A stretch of 59,309 bases of DNA. It comes from a virus. This document shows positions 42,001-49,123 of the stretch, one piece after another. The stretch spans positions 1 through 59,309 of the IMG/VR virus record IMGVR_UViG_3300024891_000004, one strand, 5' to 3'. The translations under genes and the position numbers were made by a program. How positions within the stretch are numbered: position 1 is the stretch's first letter; every line of letters begins with the position of its first letter. The notes beneath the pieces are model-generated. The model ran no database searches. It worked only from the letters and a program-made list of their open reading frames with translations, and was not told the origin of the DNA.

Positions 42001-42157
42001 TTGCGCCTTTTAATAGAGAAACACCGGTGTCGCCTAACGCTCTGCGGATTGTGCCGGATTTTGGCTGTTCAGTATCTAGTTCTGACGCATCAATTTCCGT
42101 TACAGGTGATTCATATCCATCAAGTTCAGACGCATCAATGATGTTGTTTTTCGCCAC
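29975..42157 (-). CDS. giant polyvalent virion protein, 4,060 residues
   Basis: Very large multidomain protein, predicted to be packed in the capsid and injected with DNA. Order seen (residue positions approximate): Gly/Ala-rich hydrophobic N-terminus (45-300); pyrophosphatase-like domain at 410-550 (YKKGHIKYDGLNI, DGDNLDVFVGD); helical region; LPD5-like domain at 1570-1720 (NRRNKGLTLKDI, ERPDYQALVDSG); LPD1-like domain with zincin HEWAHGLDH at about 1952; zincin HEVEGH about 2327; ADP-ribosyltransferase-like at 2460-2760 (HGSPHDHDKF, GYGLYFA); zincin HESTH about 2851; second ADP-ribosyltransferase-like at 2970-3110 (VVYHGT, GAYFTT, EQIKSA); LPD38-like C-terminal part at 3150-4000 (NPFFGVINILRDVQG). 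SR-containing motifs lie at about 2233, 2763 and 3111. Relates to the polyvalent proteins described by Iyer and Aravind; likely counters host defences at entry. Confidence 0.92.
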   Translation of the reverse strand: MAKNNIIDASELDGYESPVTEIDASELDTEQPKSGTIRRALGDTGVSLLKGAIGVPETVVGLADLVTGGHAGKLAESAGFKPKQAKEFISDYYSPEQKLANQKVQEADGFVNTIKTALQNPSTIAQTTAESLPVMGLGGVGARGLLTVAPKLAPVIAGAAGEGIVTAGQNAEQLRQETADGLLTGKQAAIQAGSGLLTGVISAASGSIAQKLGIADIDTMLAQGKLNPAQLATGLPKAIAGGVISEGLLEEAPQSAQEQIAQNLSLDKTWDEGVGNAAAMGALSGGLMGGGANALNAFGGKDNTQVTPPPAPPAPEGSLTSAATIAQAVGLTPQPVMPDATEAKPNIVDSLNAVEAQQNGVMPDTAIAPIEPATIAPEQAAEKQIIDEQAQQAATSPLNDLPQPTEAQTAAGNYKKGHIKYDGLNITVENPQGSTRSGVDEDGAAWENTLANHYGYIKRTKGNDGDNLDVFVGDKPANGKVFVINQTKKDGSFDEHKAVLGAETADEAIAIYKSNYADDWNGGKSVTELTTPAFKDWLKNGDPTKPLETVSATSNDVDMTKVAVGEQVDVGGVPYVKTENGFERVTNATNVDTTTTLPERVDETANGVQVRKGEVGGMLAAQEVVTTASGRTTTPFPKFNGKDGKVSNFGLKAVDKWLVDNAIAEAESRNDDFNLTQFKAINLKNLSQADKDGAEEYLFGSQLPVVPSILKPLVAETAITPKNVNTETAAPLNESVQPADTVRPLVEQLTKLRATADKHPSFDPALKAAKDFMAGKKVSPKQFKNFANLLGKKNKAFSEVLMQLHDQAANTPEQLAAKDKKSKLAKAMLEERMKLDTTKDGLMQAMAKLGGLNADKAKAEFGIDPADMRQHGAGIKRSFTKTGLDADTMRELLKEQGYPVGESVADLGNAIADAMSGMDVLTAEGQEALAQKKYEEYANAISELSDDEQALLDELVTKATAKYGAEALAEIDASLAESMKGQPQVEIERALLRMLKEEFDDETGNAGNSQATEGQAGQDTETGSTENGSGRAQQDGANTESQGSNTSQVAEVPQEQTELDKFKASYSAKSDEEKSDFREMLQDAIVSAKENRNPYQQYVDRLAIAKQIDEGVPVDATAIFSNAVEGHAENNNYPLLRNLIPISVRSLAEIERKINFANDLYADASGKLSKAEYAFKIAKTPKEKREAKVNINKLESEFINREAVDALRNETLPELNRLYKLAEERFNTATQSPTDLLGDNTAAKQALVDAERAKDAKRNTGTDNQDTFTLSGSDSEFEQARAAGAQDLIEASQAETSATSQVEEKQEAYKLTFDQWLENRFNSNEYSSAYLNKANGDKRQAMINSATGDPDGSTEAMALSVYNKEVMNTPRDKKIPLSVYDQLSKEVQADLLKYNFGLENDLNERNAKAATDLGREREAQAKPYQEALNAVNDELKKQQGKPVNETFNNLLKRQGALQNALVEIQQGKEPDKRLIKQSQTKQPYEQTLPEYLATAKTQMSADEFESVKGSLEDEHYAAIEAHAKSGGKVSEGVLKSLAQGKQNHFAKTYAEDANRKAKSEQPKPETKADTVALKDTSDVGIEMLGNRRNKGLTLKDIQDANNDTERVAMAVKTKLWERPDYQALVDSGVQPAIAHIVKQIYDGLSSKPAYKGEKMLYDYVDVVEATKKAVDEFLSDKQAMARMITAVAVKAKKQSWMLNSNEVIDIANIGNENDTDIENYLNYFVDRVFPKNESGARWGRQNKEGNDKANATGNRFYKNIQLNLSSFIDAMKAVQQGFPAKQEAWQRSYQIKEADGKFQVIKKGRYSPKSEHATHDEAVEAARALVKREREAAFKEPETPVEKSVRKGRELRADGNVSSKELQDAVGLKAVNFGDWMKQPSNAKERQSHVNSAFDAFHDLAEVLNMPVKAMSLDGMLGLAIGAQGKGKFAAHFYPGYNEINLTREKGAGSLAHEWAHGLDHFFGVQAGLAASDEPFASWIGKHRNVSESGIRKEIVDAFHTIVTSMREIQETPETAKARITAQAQYSKERIEQYVERNGLKEALKDDETALAALDAIISGETGDYAEWPALKGKRKPQGYTSEYVKYIANKLGWNFDRANDLNLTLAGHSAAQEALKADPVLRKIHTEYYRAASILDGGKKDPYWSTPHELFARAFEMYVAEKLANADGRNDYLVSAWKQAEEINTGNAMIDDVLNEAKKRYPQGKEREAINAAFDVLFNEIKTKETDKGIALFASRGNNTDFTAITLDTANTVVSRVLAANKKIWNIDIIAVPTFDALPDDVKNTTTKQYGKDEAKYASGITHNGKVYVIADMNGSEQEAESIILHEVEGHIGIRRLYGTEINKKLNALYLSIGGLKGIKDIAQQRGITQELSNVARQLEKSSFSDDTRIAVMMEEMLAYTAQNPKFSDKAKAIIGMIRAWLREHGFMKLAEYGETDLLNVLREGRSKLNAKVDADGNVIAVMHAAFHGSPHDHDKFEMSKIGTGEGNQSYGYGLYFAGSQKVAEWYKNNLSRGLMIDGKPIDARMLDEYRDNPSGKLAFRLLLSNSNDGSKSAYSDTIEQLEKNISNAKNQSEIELNKDALKIVKGLKSRVSSNNGKLYEVELAPTEDEYLLWDKPLSEQSNTVIAALEKKFSLASFNQDFATAGEFYNSRARKFDSQEKASAELNSLGIRGIKYLDGSSRNKNGRSKYTGDSAYLYAAQDFKENGSNEAEAFNGLKQAYKNAIESDLQDAVNEAYDIQPKQDFNYVIFNEEDIGITAKYSRPQSKFSQKSTGIDIRDLNAVVANVNQALRGLPLTHVLEDYTKAPDELVADIKRDKAYDAAGAWHNGEIYLFRNNIINTNHALFTMLHESTHEGLRRVFGKEIDATLMGIYLSNKDIKQQADALRATHKDLSLVGSVEESLADMGGNGIKASVMDKLVAFLRNFLRRLGMNLTVSDGEVRTLVTRALDSLKSPSKVTHYTIGSAYSAASSGDQTNTPEFKAWFGDSKVVDADGKPLVVYHGTGNSFDTFDTSINGMLGKGAYFTTVFEEAAQFASEKTGIELSGENDYGGDWVGTYIKEVYLNVTDKNDMADSKWGDGKIYVARKPEQIKSATDNNGDFNPKNPDTRYSRPTPRLSPVVQPATPIQQWQTPDKSKLDNVIYMLQNKFVDLKRVIQGIQKAGNSIDDKWNPYLQEELYTGRTATRTKDFIKHELEPLMKSMQARKVDMADFEEYLWARHAEERNIQIAKINPAMQDGGSGMTTQDARDYLANLTPVQSANYQALAAKVDAILKTSRQRLISYGLETPETIAVWEGAYQHYVPLMREDMDNGFGNGSGQGFSVKGNASKRATGSKRAVVDVLANIAQQVERNIIRGEKNRVSTALVGLATLNPNKDFWKVDVVPTMRTVVAGKNTYEVLYNGSVVQTFTNPVEANKFIQWNGAGYTLNIVKGQDLVMDVPDPSYKNRDNVVVARIVNAKGKIEEHFVEFNTHDERAMRAAASIKNLDQDQIGELLGTAASITRYFSSINTQYNPFFGVINILRDVQGSLLNLSSTPLAGKQLDVLKNTPLALKGIYQDIRSERKTGTPTNSYWSLLFEDFQKQGGQTGYRDMFRNAKERGEALKHALDPTWWQQTTAGKIVSINGILAKPEQFLIEAGQKYIFDWLSDYNESMENAVRLSAYKIGLDNGMTKAQAASLAKNISVNFNRKGEMGRQIGSLYAFFNASVQGTARIGETLFTDNNGKLTLSKAGKAIVTGGLLLGVMQALMLAAAGFGDDEPPEFVRDRNLIIPLGNGKAITIAMPLGFNALPAFGRILTEWALSGGEDTSKRFFHIFEMLAEVTNPIGNAGLSMQTITPTMFDPLAALAENEDWTGRPIAKMDFNSQKPTAGHTRAKDTASAISKGLSWVVNEATGGSDYTPGAISPTPDQIDYLLGQIFGGVGREYMKLEQSATSIVTGEELPVYKIPLVGRFYLNAEGQSSQSSRFYDNLKSVFETETELKGLRKDGLDTSEYRANHPEAALVFRANLEQREISQLHKLRSEKLKADASPEEIKALNERITARMLRFNELFIARTTAGE

Positions 42158-42167
42158 AATTTATCCC

Positions 42168-43844
42168 CTAGTTTGCTAACTGCAATACGCCGTTTACCAC
42201 TTGTAATTTCACACCACCGTCATTAACAATCATTCCTTCCGGTAATGGCTTGCCGCCCTTGGTCGCTGGTTTGCCAAGCAGTTTTGATTGACCACTTGCA
42301 GTATTAGGTTTTGCGCCATTTGGATAGCGATAATCCTTGATGCTAGGGTCGTAAACGTAAGAAGGCACTTTCTGCATCTGGCCTGAATCTTCGTTGTACA
42401 CTTCACCGCCCTGCACTACGATTTCCTTGTTATCCTTGCTGGTGAATAGCGGTGCTAACTGCTCTTTGCGTTTAGCGTCTGTGTTCGGGTTCATATATTC
42501 TTTTAAGAGCGCAGTCTTAACCGCTTCATCTGCATTGTTGATGCTTGCAACGTCACGGCTTGCATTGGCAGCGATACCGGTCTGTGCAATATCAGTTTCA
42601 GAAGCCAGTTTCGGTTTCAGCAAATCAAGCTGATTCAGTTCACGATTATTCATTGGTGAAGTAGGTGATTTAGCCAGGGCAGAATCTTTCGCCGCCTGAT
42701 CCGCAATAAAGTCCTGAATGCCTTTACCGCCACCATTACGCAAATCGGTATATGAAACCTTGTCGCCACGCTGAACTTCTACAACATCGCCCTGCTGACG
42801 TGCCGCAACTACGGCTTGGCCTTCTGGCGAATTGTAGAAGTCCTGAATCTGCGCCCAACGCTGATTGAACTGCTCTTGGCTTTCTACCGGCACTACTGCT
42901 GAACCATCTACATTGGCAGGCTTGCCGTTTTGGAAGTCCATGCCTTGTGTTTGATTAACCTTCTCTACATAGCTTGGCACTGGTGCAAAACTGGTATTAG
43001 ATAGGTCAATACCAGTACGTGCTTTATAGGCTGCGTAAGGGTCTGCACCTACATCAACCGGCGCTTGCGCTTGTGGCTGTGTCTGTGCTGCAGGATTAGC
43101 AGAAGGTTTACCGGCTTTGGCTGGCTTAGATGGTTTAGGTACGCCGGTATTAGTTGGCGCTGGCTTGGCCTGCGTGTTTTGCGCAATGGTAGTTTCAGTT
43201 TTTGCCGGTGCGCTTGCTACTGGCTTGACTGTGCTTGCCGCTGGTTGCGCTGGCGTAGCTTTTGCTGCGGCGGTAGGCGCTGGTTTTGTGTTCGTTGCAG
43301 ATGCGATTGTCTGTTCTGCCGCATTGCCACTGCCTATTGGCGTGTAGTCGCCGGTTATTACGCCTTTACCAAAATTCGCAATGCCGCCATACAAATCAGC
43401 CGCACCGCGACCTACGGCATCCCCTACCGATAAAGCAGCATTACCGGCAGATAGAACCGCATCAGTCACCGGATTGTTTCTCACGGCATAGGCAAGTTCA
43501 CCTGTACGTCCACCGGCAAGCCTTGCTTGTTCTGCGCCTTGGTTGCGCGTAGCCAAATAGTTTTGAATGCCTAAATCCGGCGCAGTTACATCAGGCAATA
43601 CATTTGGCTTCTGCCCAACTAAAGGCTGTACGTTCACGTCCGGCATACTGACATTCGGCGCTTTAGCCTGTGTCTGCGGAATTGGTAAAGTAGCACGCAC
43701 TGGCGATGGCTTTACTGGCTGCGGCCTAACCGTTTGCGGTACAGGATTGATATTTTCCGGCATATCAGCCGCCCAATTTGGTGTTTTAGTACCAAAGCGG
43801 TTGTAATCCAGTATTGATGGTGGTTTGTATGCTTCGTTTGCCAT
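42168..43844 (-). CDS. internal virion protein, Pro/Ala-rich
   Basis: 558 residues. N-terminal extended Pro-rich part (NPVPQTVRPQPVKPSPVRAT), an amphipathic Gly/Ala segment (AALSVGDAVGRGAADLYGGI), a long Pro/Ala/Lys/Thr linker (about 180-260), and a C-terminal polar domain. Sits between the giant protein and the coiled-coil virion protein, so it likely helps eject or position the giant protein. No enzyme motif. Ten bases between it and the giant gene. Confidence 0.78.
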   Translation of the reverse strand: MANEAYKPPSILDYNRFGTKTPNWAADMPENINPVPQTVRPQPVKPSPVRATLPIPQTQAKAPNVSMPDVNVQPLVGQKPNVLPDVTAPDLGIQNYLATRNQGAEQARLAGGRTGELAYAVRNNPVTDAVLSAGNAALSVGDAVGRGAADLYGGIANFGKGVITGDYTPIGSGNAAEQTIASATNTKPAPTAAAKATPAQPAASTVKPVASAPAKTETTIAQNTQAKPAPTNTGVPKPSKPAKAGKPSANPAAQTQPQAQAPVDVGADPYAAYKARTGIDLSNTSFAPVPSYVEKVNQTQGMDFQNGKPANVDGSAVVPVESQEQFNQRWAQIQDFYNSPEGQAVVAARQQGDVVEVQRGDKVSYTDLRNGGGKGIQDFIADQAAKDSALAKSPTSPMNNRELNQLDLLKPKLASETDIAQTGIAANASRDVASINNADEAVKTALLKEYMNPNTDAKRKEQLAPLFTSKDNKEIVVQGGEVYNEDSGQMQKVPSYVYDPSIKDYRYPNGAKPNTASGQSKLLGKPATKGGKPLPEGMIVNDGGVKLQVVNGVLQLAN

Positions 43845-43856
43845 GATAGTGTCCTA

Positions 43857-45776
43857 TTAAGCTGTATGACGATATTCGTGTTGTTCAGAGAATGAAGTGC
43901 TATTGTTAGTAGTTTCACTGGTATTATTTGCTTCGGAGCTGCTGATAGATGCGCCTTCGCTGTATGAAGTAGAACCAGAAAGATTGACTGCAGACAAGGC
44001 AGAAGCGGCAAGCTGTGCTGATACCTGTGCGCCTGACTTCATGCTCTCGATCAGTAATTCCACGGCTTTCATGAGTTTGGTCACATTGGCTTGTGCGGCC
44101 TGAACTTGAATACCGGCTTCACCTAGCACGTACTGCACATCAGAACGGTAAATATCGGCTTCGGCAGAAGCGCGTGCGCTTTCGGCAGATGCAATGGAAG
44201 CAAATACACGGCCTTCGGTTTCAAAGTTGTTATTCAGTGAAGCCAAGCGTGATGATTCTGCTGTAACCAGTTTTTCGTAGGCGCTGACACGGCTTTCAAA
44301 CAGTTGTAATGGAATTTCCTGCTGCGTTTTTACCTGCGCTTGATGTTCAGCTACTCGCGCACCGGTCAAGGCTGCGTAACCATCCACTTGTGATTTGTAA
44401 GCATCGGCCTGCACTTTGAATACATCGGCTTTGCTGACTTGGGCTTTTACCTGTGTGGCAAAACCTTCGTACTCGGTGGCTTTGGCACGCACCAATTCAC
44501 CGTAGGCTTGGATTTGTGCCGCAAACTGCTCGATATAGTTGCGGTTAATGCCTGATTTTGCGGTGGCAGCATCGACCTGGGCTTTATAAATTTCAATGTT
44601 GGCGAGTACGCCCTGCAAAGTAGCCTTGTACATTTCCACTTGCTGCACATTCAGATCACCAATGAGTTTTTGGCCTTCCAGTTGCGCTTTATAAATCTCA
44701 AGTTTGCTTAGTTCGGCATCAATGCGCTGTTTCCATACTTGGGCTTTAATCGAAAAGGCTTGCGCTTTGGCGTTGTAGCCGGAAACGGTGGCTTGATACA
44801 GGTCGATACCTGCGCGTAAAGTAGCAAAAGCTACTTCATAAGCGCGTTGTGCGACTTGATTTGCGTAAGTCAGTAATTGGCCTTCAAGCTGTACACCTGT
44901 TGTCACCGCAAATTGCCTATTTTGTTGTTCCAAGTCTGCTTGTTTAAGCATGACCTCACGGGAAAGTCCACTGTCTTTGTTCGCCGCATCTTGCATTGCG
45001 AGTTGAATTGCAGTCTGCATTGCGCCTTGCGGTACGGCAAAGCCACGGCCTGCCATATTGCTGCGAATAGTATCAATGGCACGGGTAGCGCTTAAATCCT
45101 CACGCTCACGCGCACGATCCCAAATCGCCTGTTCCACGGCAGGATCTAAACCGGTGGCTGCACCATTCACCCATTCAGCCAAAAATGCTTTCAGACCGTC
45201 TAATAAAGTGCTGGAATAGGCAGGTTCAACAAACGTAAATGTGCCACTTGGTGGGCTGGCTAGGTCATCCAGCGTGTCATTAAAATCGGCAATGGTGAGT
45301 AACGGTGCGTCAGGCAGATTAATAGCAAATGCACTTGGTACAGAAGGTAAGGTAATGGTCGGTACGTCCGGCATGACAATCGCATCCAGTTCAGGTGCGG
45401 TAGGCAATGCAGCCACTAACGCAGAAGGCGGGGCGATATTCAAGTCAATATCCGGCAATGCAGCGGTGAATATAGGCGCATCAGGAATGGTCAATGCGCT
45501 TACATCGGTCAGTGTCGGTTCTGTAGGCGCTGCCGGAAAGTCTGTGTTCAAGTCCGGCGCAACCGGTGCATCTGGCAATGTGACCGGTGTGATTGATGTT
45601 GATACCGGCAATACGTCAACGGTAATATCAGGAATATCCAGTAATTGATTACCGGCGTTTTCAATTTCACCTAAGAAACTGGTGGCCTCGCTGTAGGAAG
45701 TTGATGCGTAGGTCTGTGCTTGCGCCCATCCCGCCTGCACCAAACTGTTTGCGTCACCTGTTAATCCGATTGGCAT
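43857..45776 (-). CDS. long coiled-coil virion protein
   Basis: 639 residues. N-terminal repetitive part with LPDAP/PTLTD-like Pro-Asp repeats (about 45-180), then about 400 residues of coiled coil (KQRIDAELSKLEIYKAQLEG, YKATLQGVLANIEIYKAQVD) and a Ser-rich C-terminus. No enzymatic motif. Probably a tail-needle, internal or ejection protein of the podovirus-type virion. Preceded by a terminator at 45799-45822. Confidence 0.8.
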   Translation of the reverse strand: MPIGLTGDANSLVQAGWAQAQTYASTSYSEATSFLGEIENAGNQLLDIPDITVDVLPVSTSITPVTLPDAPVAPDLNTDFPAAPTEPTLTDVSALTIPDAPIFTAALPDIDLNIAPPSALVAALPTAPELDAIVMPDVPTITLPSVPSAFAINLPDAPLLTIADFNDTLDDLASPPSGTFTFVEPAYSSTLLDGLKAFLAEWVNGAATGLDPAVEQAIWDRAREREDLSATRAIDTIRSNMAGRGFAVPQGAMQTAIQLAMQDAANKDSGLSREVMLKQADLEQQNRQFAVTTGVQLEGQLLTYANQVAQRAYEVAFATLRAGIDLYQATVSGYNAKAQAFSIKAQVWKQRIDAELSKLEIYKAQLEGQKLIGDLNVQQVEMYKATLQGVLANIEIYKAQVDAATAKSGINRNYIEQFAAQIQAYGELVRAKATEYEGFATQVKAQVSKADVFKVQADAYKSQVDGYAALTGARVAEHQAQVKTQQEIPLQLFESRVSAYEKLVTAESSRLASLNNNFETEGRVFASIASAESARASAEADIYRSDVQYVLGEAGIQVQAAQANVTKLMKAVELLIESMKSGAQVSAQLAASALSAVNLSGSTSYSEGASISSSEANNTSETTNNSTSFSEQHEYRHTA

Positions 45777-45798
45777 TTGTTACTCCTTCAATGGGCGT

Positions 45799-45822
45799 AA
45801 AAAAACCGCCTTGTGGCGGTTG
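45799..45822 (-). terminator. intrinsic terminator inside the late region
   Basis: AACCGCC stem, ACAA loop, GGCGGTT stem and seven T leftward, between the HAF-repeat gene and the coiled-coil gene and about 20 nt before the latter's start. Confidence 0.9.
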
Positions 45823-45825
45823 TGT

Positions 45826-47115
45826 TTAATATTCAATTTCTAGGGTTCGTTTGCTTGATACATAACTGACGCGATTGGCTTTGCTGGTCTGATGGCCTGG
45901 CAGTTGCTTGAGCGCCTCGATACCATCCCCTTGCGACCATCTGACTGCTTCTTCATTGGATAAATTTACGTTGCGTGAACCAACAATATAATCAGCATAT
46001 TCAGACATACCATAAGCGCCAAATACACCAATATCCACGCGCCCTTGCTGCGCTGTCCATAACCATGAATTTGTTGTAGCAGGATATGTGCCGGTCAATA
46101 ATATAGTGCCACCATCTGCGCTAATGTCAGTCGCCAAGGTGTCAATACCAAGGCTTAGTTTCCTTCCTTCGTCCGGCGACCATAGGTAAGCGTGTTTATT
46201 TTCTGCAAAAAATCCGGCATAGCCGACCACGACACCGTTATCTGAAACGGCATACGGCACATGAAGATCGTTACCGATTTCGGCTAAGAACGGCATTAAC
46301 TTCCAAGCATTATTGGCATACCTGAACGTTGTGGTTTGTAAAGTAAAGTGCGTGTTGTTGGCACGGCCTACGATGTATTGACCATTTCTTGAGATATTTG
46401 CACCAATGATCGGGTCGCCATAACCGCCTCTGCCGCCAATGCCCACCATACCTGTTTCTGCTGTCCATCTAAAAGCACGCTGATATGAACCGTCACCGAT
46501 ATTTTCTTGGCTACTGCCTGAAATAACCGTGCCATCATCAGATATGCCGTTGGCATAACTAATTAAAGCACCAAATTCAGGGTGATCATTCTGCAGAGTG
46601 CCAAGGTCTTGCATTCCTGTTTCTCTTGTCCATCTGAACGCATGAAGCGTATTCTCACCAAATTCAAACACATTGCACGAACCAACAACCACCCTGCCGT
46701 CTGCTGAAACGGCAAGCGCCTCACTGCCATAGGTTGCATTATCGGCAGCACTGCCACTGATAAATCCCAAATCTATTGGCTCGTCATCATCCAGCCATAA
46801 GGTTGCATGACTGATGCCGTTGATCATGGTATAACCCACGATTGCCAGCACCTTGCTTTCATTATCAAATACCAGTTTATTGGCAACGGATAACGGATTG
46901 TTGATAGGCACTAATACCCTGACTTCATCCTGCCCAAAGATAGATGACACCACAATCCGTACGCCGTTCTGCAAGTCTTTTGTCCAAGATAACTGCTTGA
47001 TACCGCCCATCTGCATGATGTTCTTCATTTCACCCAGAATCTTGCGGCCTATGCCAATATACGGATCGGCTTCTTTGCCGGATAGCCTGCGCCTGACTAC
47101 ACCTAGTTCTTTCAT
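45826..47115 (-). CDS. HAF-repeat beta-propeller-like virion protein
   Basis: 429 residues. From about residue 90, five repeats combine HAFRWTxxxGMxDLG-type (HAFRWTRETGMQDLG; RAFRWTAETGMVGIG; HAYLWSPDEGR) with SxDGxxVxG-type blocks (SADGRVVVGS; SDDGTVISGS; SRNGQYIVGR; SDNGVVVGYA). HAF repeats are otherwise known from secreted bacterial proteins. Here it lies between two virion genes, so a receptor-binding or tail role is probable. Overlaps the upstream gene by 4 nt. Confidence 0.83.
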   Translation of the reverse strand: MKELGVVRRRLSGKEADPYIGIGRKILGEMKNIMQMGGIKQLSWTKDLQNGVRIVVSSIFGQDEVRVLVPINNPLSVANKLVFDNESKVLAIVGYTMINGISHATLWLDDDEPIDLGFISGSAADNATYGSEALAVSADGRVVVGSCNVFEFGENTLHAFRWTRETGMQDLGTLQNDHPEFGALISYANGISDDGTVISGSSQENIGDGSYQRAFRWTAETGMVGIGGRGGYGDPIIGANISRNGQYIVGRANNTHFTLQTTTFRYANNAWKLMPFLAEIGNDLHVPYAVSDNGVVVGYAGFFAENKHAYLWSPDEGRKLSLGIDTLATDISADGGTILLTGTYPATTNSWLWTAQQGRVDIGVFGAYGMSEYADYIVGSRNVNLSNEEAVRWSQGDGIEALKQLPGHQTSKANRVSYVSSKRTLEIEY

Positions 47116-48263
47116 AGTCTGCGGCTTAATGGGATTGGTTCGGTAGCAATACTGTTCAATTCAAAGTCTGCACCGACACCTTCAATGCTGATTTGCCAGT
47201 GCCGTGCTTTGAGGCCGCGCCCTAGTTTCAAGCGGTTGTTATAGATGCCATCAACACCGGTTGCGTCCAGTTCATATAGATATTGTTCGTTGTCATCTAG
47301 CGTTACGGTCACGGTCAAATCGCCATTGCTGCGGTAGTTGAAATACAGTTCATGTACCCGTTTTAACTGTGCGCTGTCAAAATCAAAGATGCCCAGGCTA
47401 ATGTTGCTGGTAATATCTGCGGTATCATCCAGCGTGCCGGATAGCGCATAAATACCACCATCACCGGCAGCAAGTGCCGTACCGTTAAACATGGTCATCG
47501 AATTGAAATTGAAGTTGGAATAACTGGTCAAGCCTGCGGTATTGGTATTGAGCGTGTAGATATTGTAAGTATCGTTATCGTTGCTGGCGTAACCATTGGC
47601 GAGTAGTTGCAAGGCTGGAAGGGTGATGGTTGCCGTGCCTAAACTGTTGGCTGCGCCTTCGGTGGCGAGTGTGAAACTTGGTAAACTGAATGCGCTTGTG
47701 CCGTCTGTGCCGCTTTCACCGTTGGCTGTAATGCCATATTTGGCTAAAGTGCGTGCCAGTGATCCGCTCGTACCGCCGTCACCTTCGGCAACAATTACCA
47801 GTGCGCCGGTGCGTATATTCGCGCTGCCTAAGTTTTCGGTACTGGAAAATGCGGATAATAATAAGGCGGGAATCTGGCGGTTGAATGTGCCGTTTGTGCC
47901 ATTCAGTCCTGAACCACTGATAGACAATTTTGGCAGTGAGAACGCTGCGAATGAATCAGAATAAGCACTGATGCTGAATACCGGCAGACTGATACTGGCG
48001 CTGCCTGATACTTCGGTAACACCGCTGGCTATTAGGGTATAGGCAGGTAAGTCTTTCTCTACGTTTGTGCCGTCTGTGGTAGTGCCGCCGACACCGCTGG
48101 CCTCTAATGTGAAAGCCGGAAGTGAGGCATAATAATCTGTGGCTTCAAGTGATAATGCTGGTAGCGATACACTGGCTGTACCATCCCCTGCAATCGGGGT
48201 ATTAGGGGCTGAAATCCCTAATAATAGCTTTGGTAATAAAATTGCTGCCGCACCGTTTGACAT
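47112..48263 (-). CDS. repetitive beta-rich virion protein
   Basis: 383 residues. Residues about 1-230 repeat a pattern SLPALSLEA.G..GT.GTA..SLPAFTLxA with about 28-32 residues per unit; the C-terminal third is a separate beta domain (LTVTVTLDDNEQYLYELD). Repeat chains of this kind fit a fibre or shaft. No enzymatic motif. Confidence 0.78.
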   Translation of the reverse strand: MSNGAAAILLPKLLLGISAPNTPIAGDGTASVSLPALSLEATDYYASLPAFTLEASGVGGTTTDGTNVEKDLPAYTLIASGVTEVSGSASISLPVFSISAYSDSFAAFSLPKLSISGSGLNGTNGTFNRQIPALLLSAFSSTENLGSANIRTGALVIVAEGDGGTSGSLARTLAKYGITANGESGTDGTSAFSLPSFTLATEGAANSLGTATITLPALQLLANGYASNDNDTYNIYTLNTNTAGLTSYSNFNFNSMTMFNGTALAAGDGGIYALSGTLDDTADITSNISLGIFDFDSAQLKRVHELYFNYRSNGDLTVTVTLDDNEQYLYELDATGVDGIYNNRLKLGRGLKARHWQISIEGVGADFELNSIATEPIPLSRRL

Positions 48264-48329
48264 AAATCACTCCATGAAAGTTGAAACAGTGAGCGCATGA
48301 AGCGCCCACTTACTGCATGAACTGCTTTA

Positions 48330-49106
48330 TTAACTGGCTGGTAGGGTAATCGCAAATCCGCTGATTGTTTGCGTAGCTGTTGCGGCAATCGCGGTAGAAG
48401 TCAGGTTTAAATCTGAACCGCTGGTACTGATTGACATATCAATACGCACCTGGCTATCGGTAGAATCTGCCGCGCCTGAATCAGCCACCGCACCCACAAA
48501 ACGCGCCCACCCTGCCGTACCGCTGGCTGCTGCCACGCCTGACCATGTTTGTGCGTCATCTTTGCTTAATACACCAGAAGATGAAGCGCCAAATTTAAGG
48601 CCGTTTACCGGTGTCACACCGCTTGCCATATTGCCGTATGAACCGGTAATGGTCGTGAATGTACCTGATACCACTAAGCCATTGGCTTCTGCGCCTGCGC
48701 CACGCGCTGCGGTGATATTAATAACACCGCTGCCACCGCTTGATGCTTTGTATTTAGGGCTGGTTGAGGCTTTATTAATTGCGGTAATGCAATCTAAAGC
48801 GGTCTGTGCCAATGAAGTGTTAAATGGTACGGCGGCTGGCAGAATGTCCACGCTGTCCACGGTAATCGTATCGACTGAACCGGATGCACCGGTAGATAAT
48901 GTCACTGTACCTACTGCCAATACTTCTGCGGTATGTGCAGCACTTGACGCGGTGTAAGTGCAAAGTAATGTGCCTGATGGTGCTGTTTCTGGGGTTGCAG
49001 GCTGTGCGCCTGAATAAACCAGCAATTTACCACCTTGCAAAGCGTGTTTGAGTGAACCTTGCTCGTTGACATAATTGCGTAGCGCGTTGGATAAACGTAC
49101 TGTCAT
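48330..49106 (-). CDS. virion protein, 258 residues, hypothetical
   Basis: Start at ATG 49106 (MTVRLSNALRNYVNEQG) with AAGGAAA upstream; a 63-nt longer form would run through a terminator. N-terminal part resembles small phage tail or head proteins (GGKLLVYSGAQPATPE); the middle is beta-rich and Ser/Gly/Ala-rich. Probably a tail component. Confidence 0.8.
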   Translation of the reverse strand: MTVRLSNALRNYVNEQGSLKHALQGGKLLVYSGAQPATPETAPSGTLLCTYTASSAAHTAEVLAVGTVTLSTGASGSVDTITVDSVDILPAAVPFNTSLAQTALDCITAINKASTSPKYKASSGGSGVINITAARGAGAEANGLVVSGTFTTITGSYGNMASGVTPVNGLKFGASSSGVLSKDDAQTWSGVAAASGTAGWARFVGAVADSGAADSTDSQVRIDMSISTSGSDLNLTSTAIAATATQTISGFAITLPAS

Positions 49107-49123
49107 GATCGTTTCCTTAAAAT

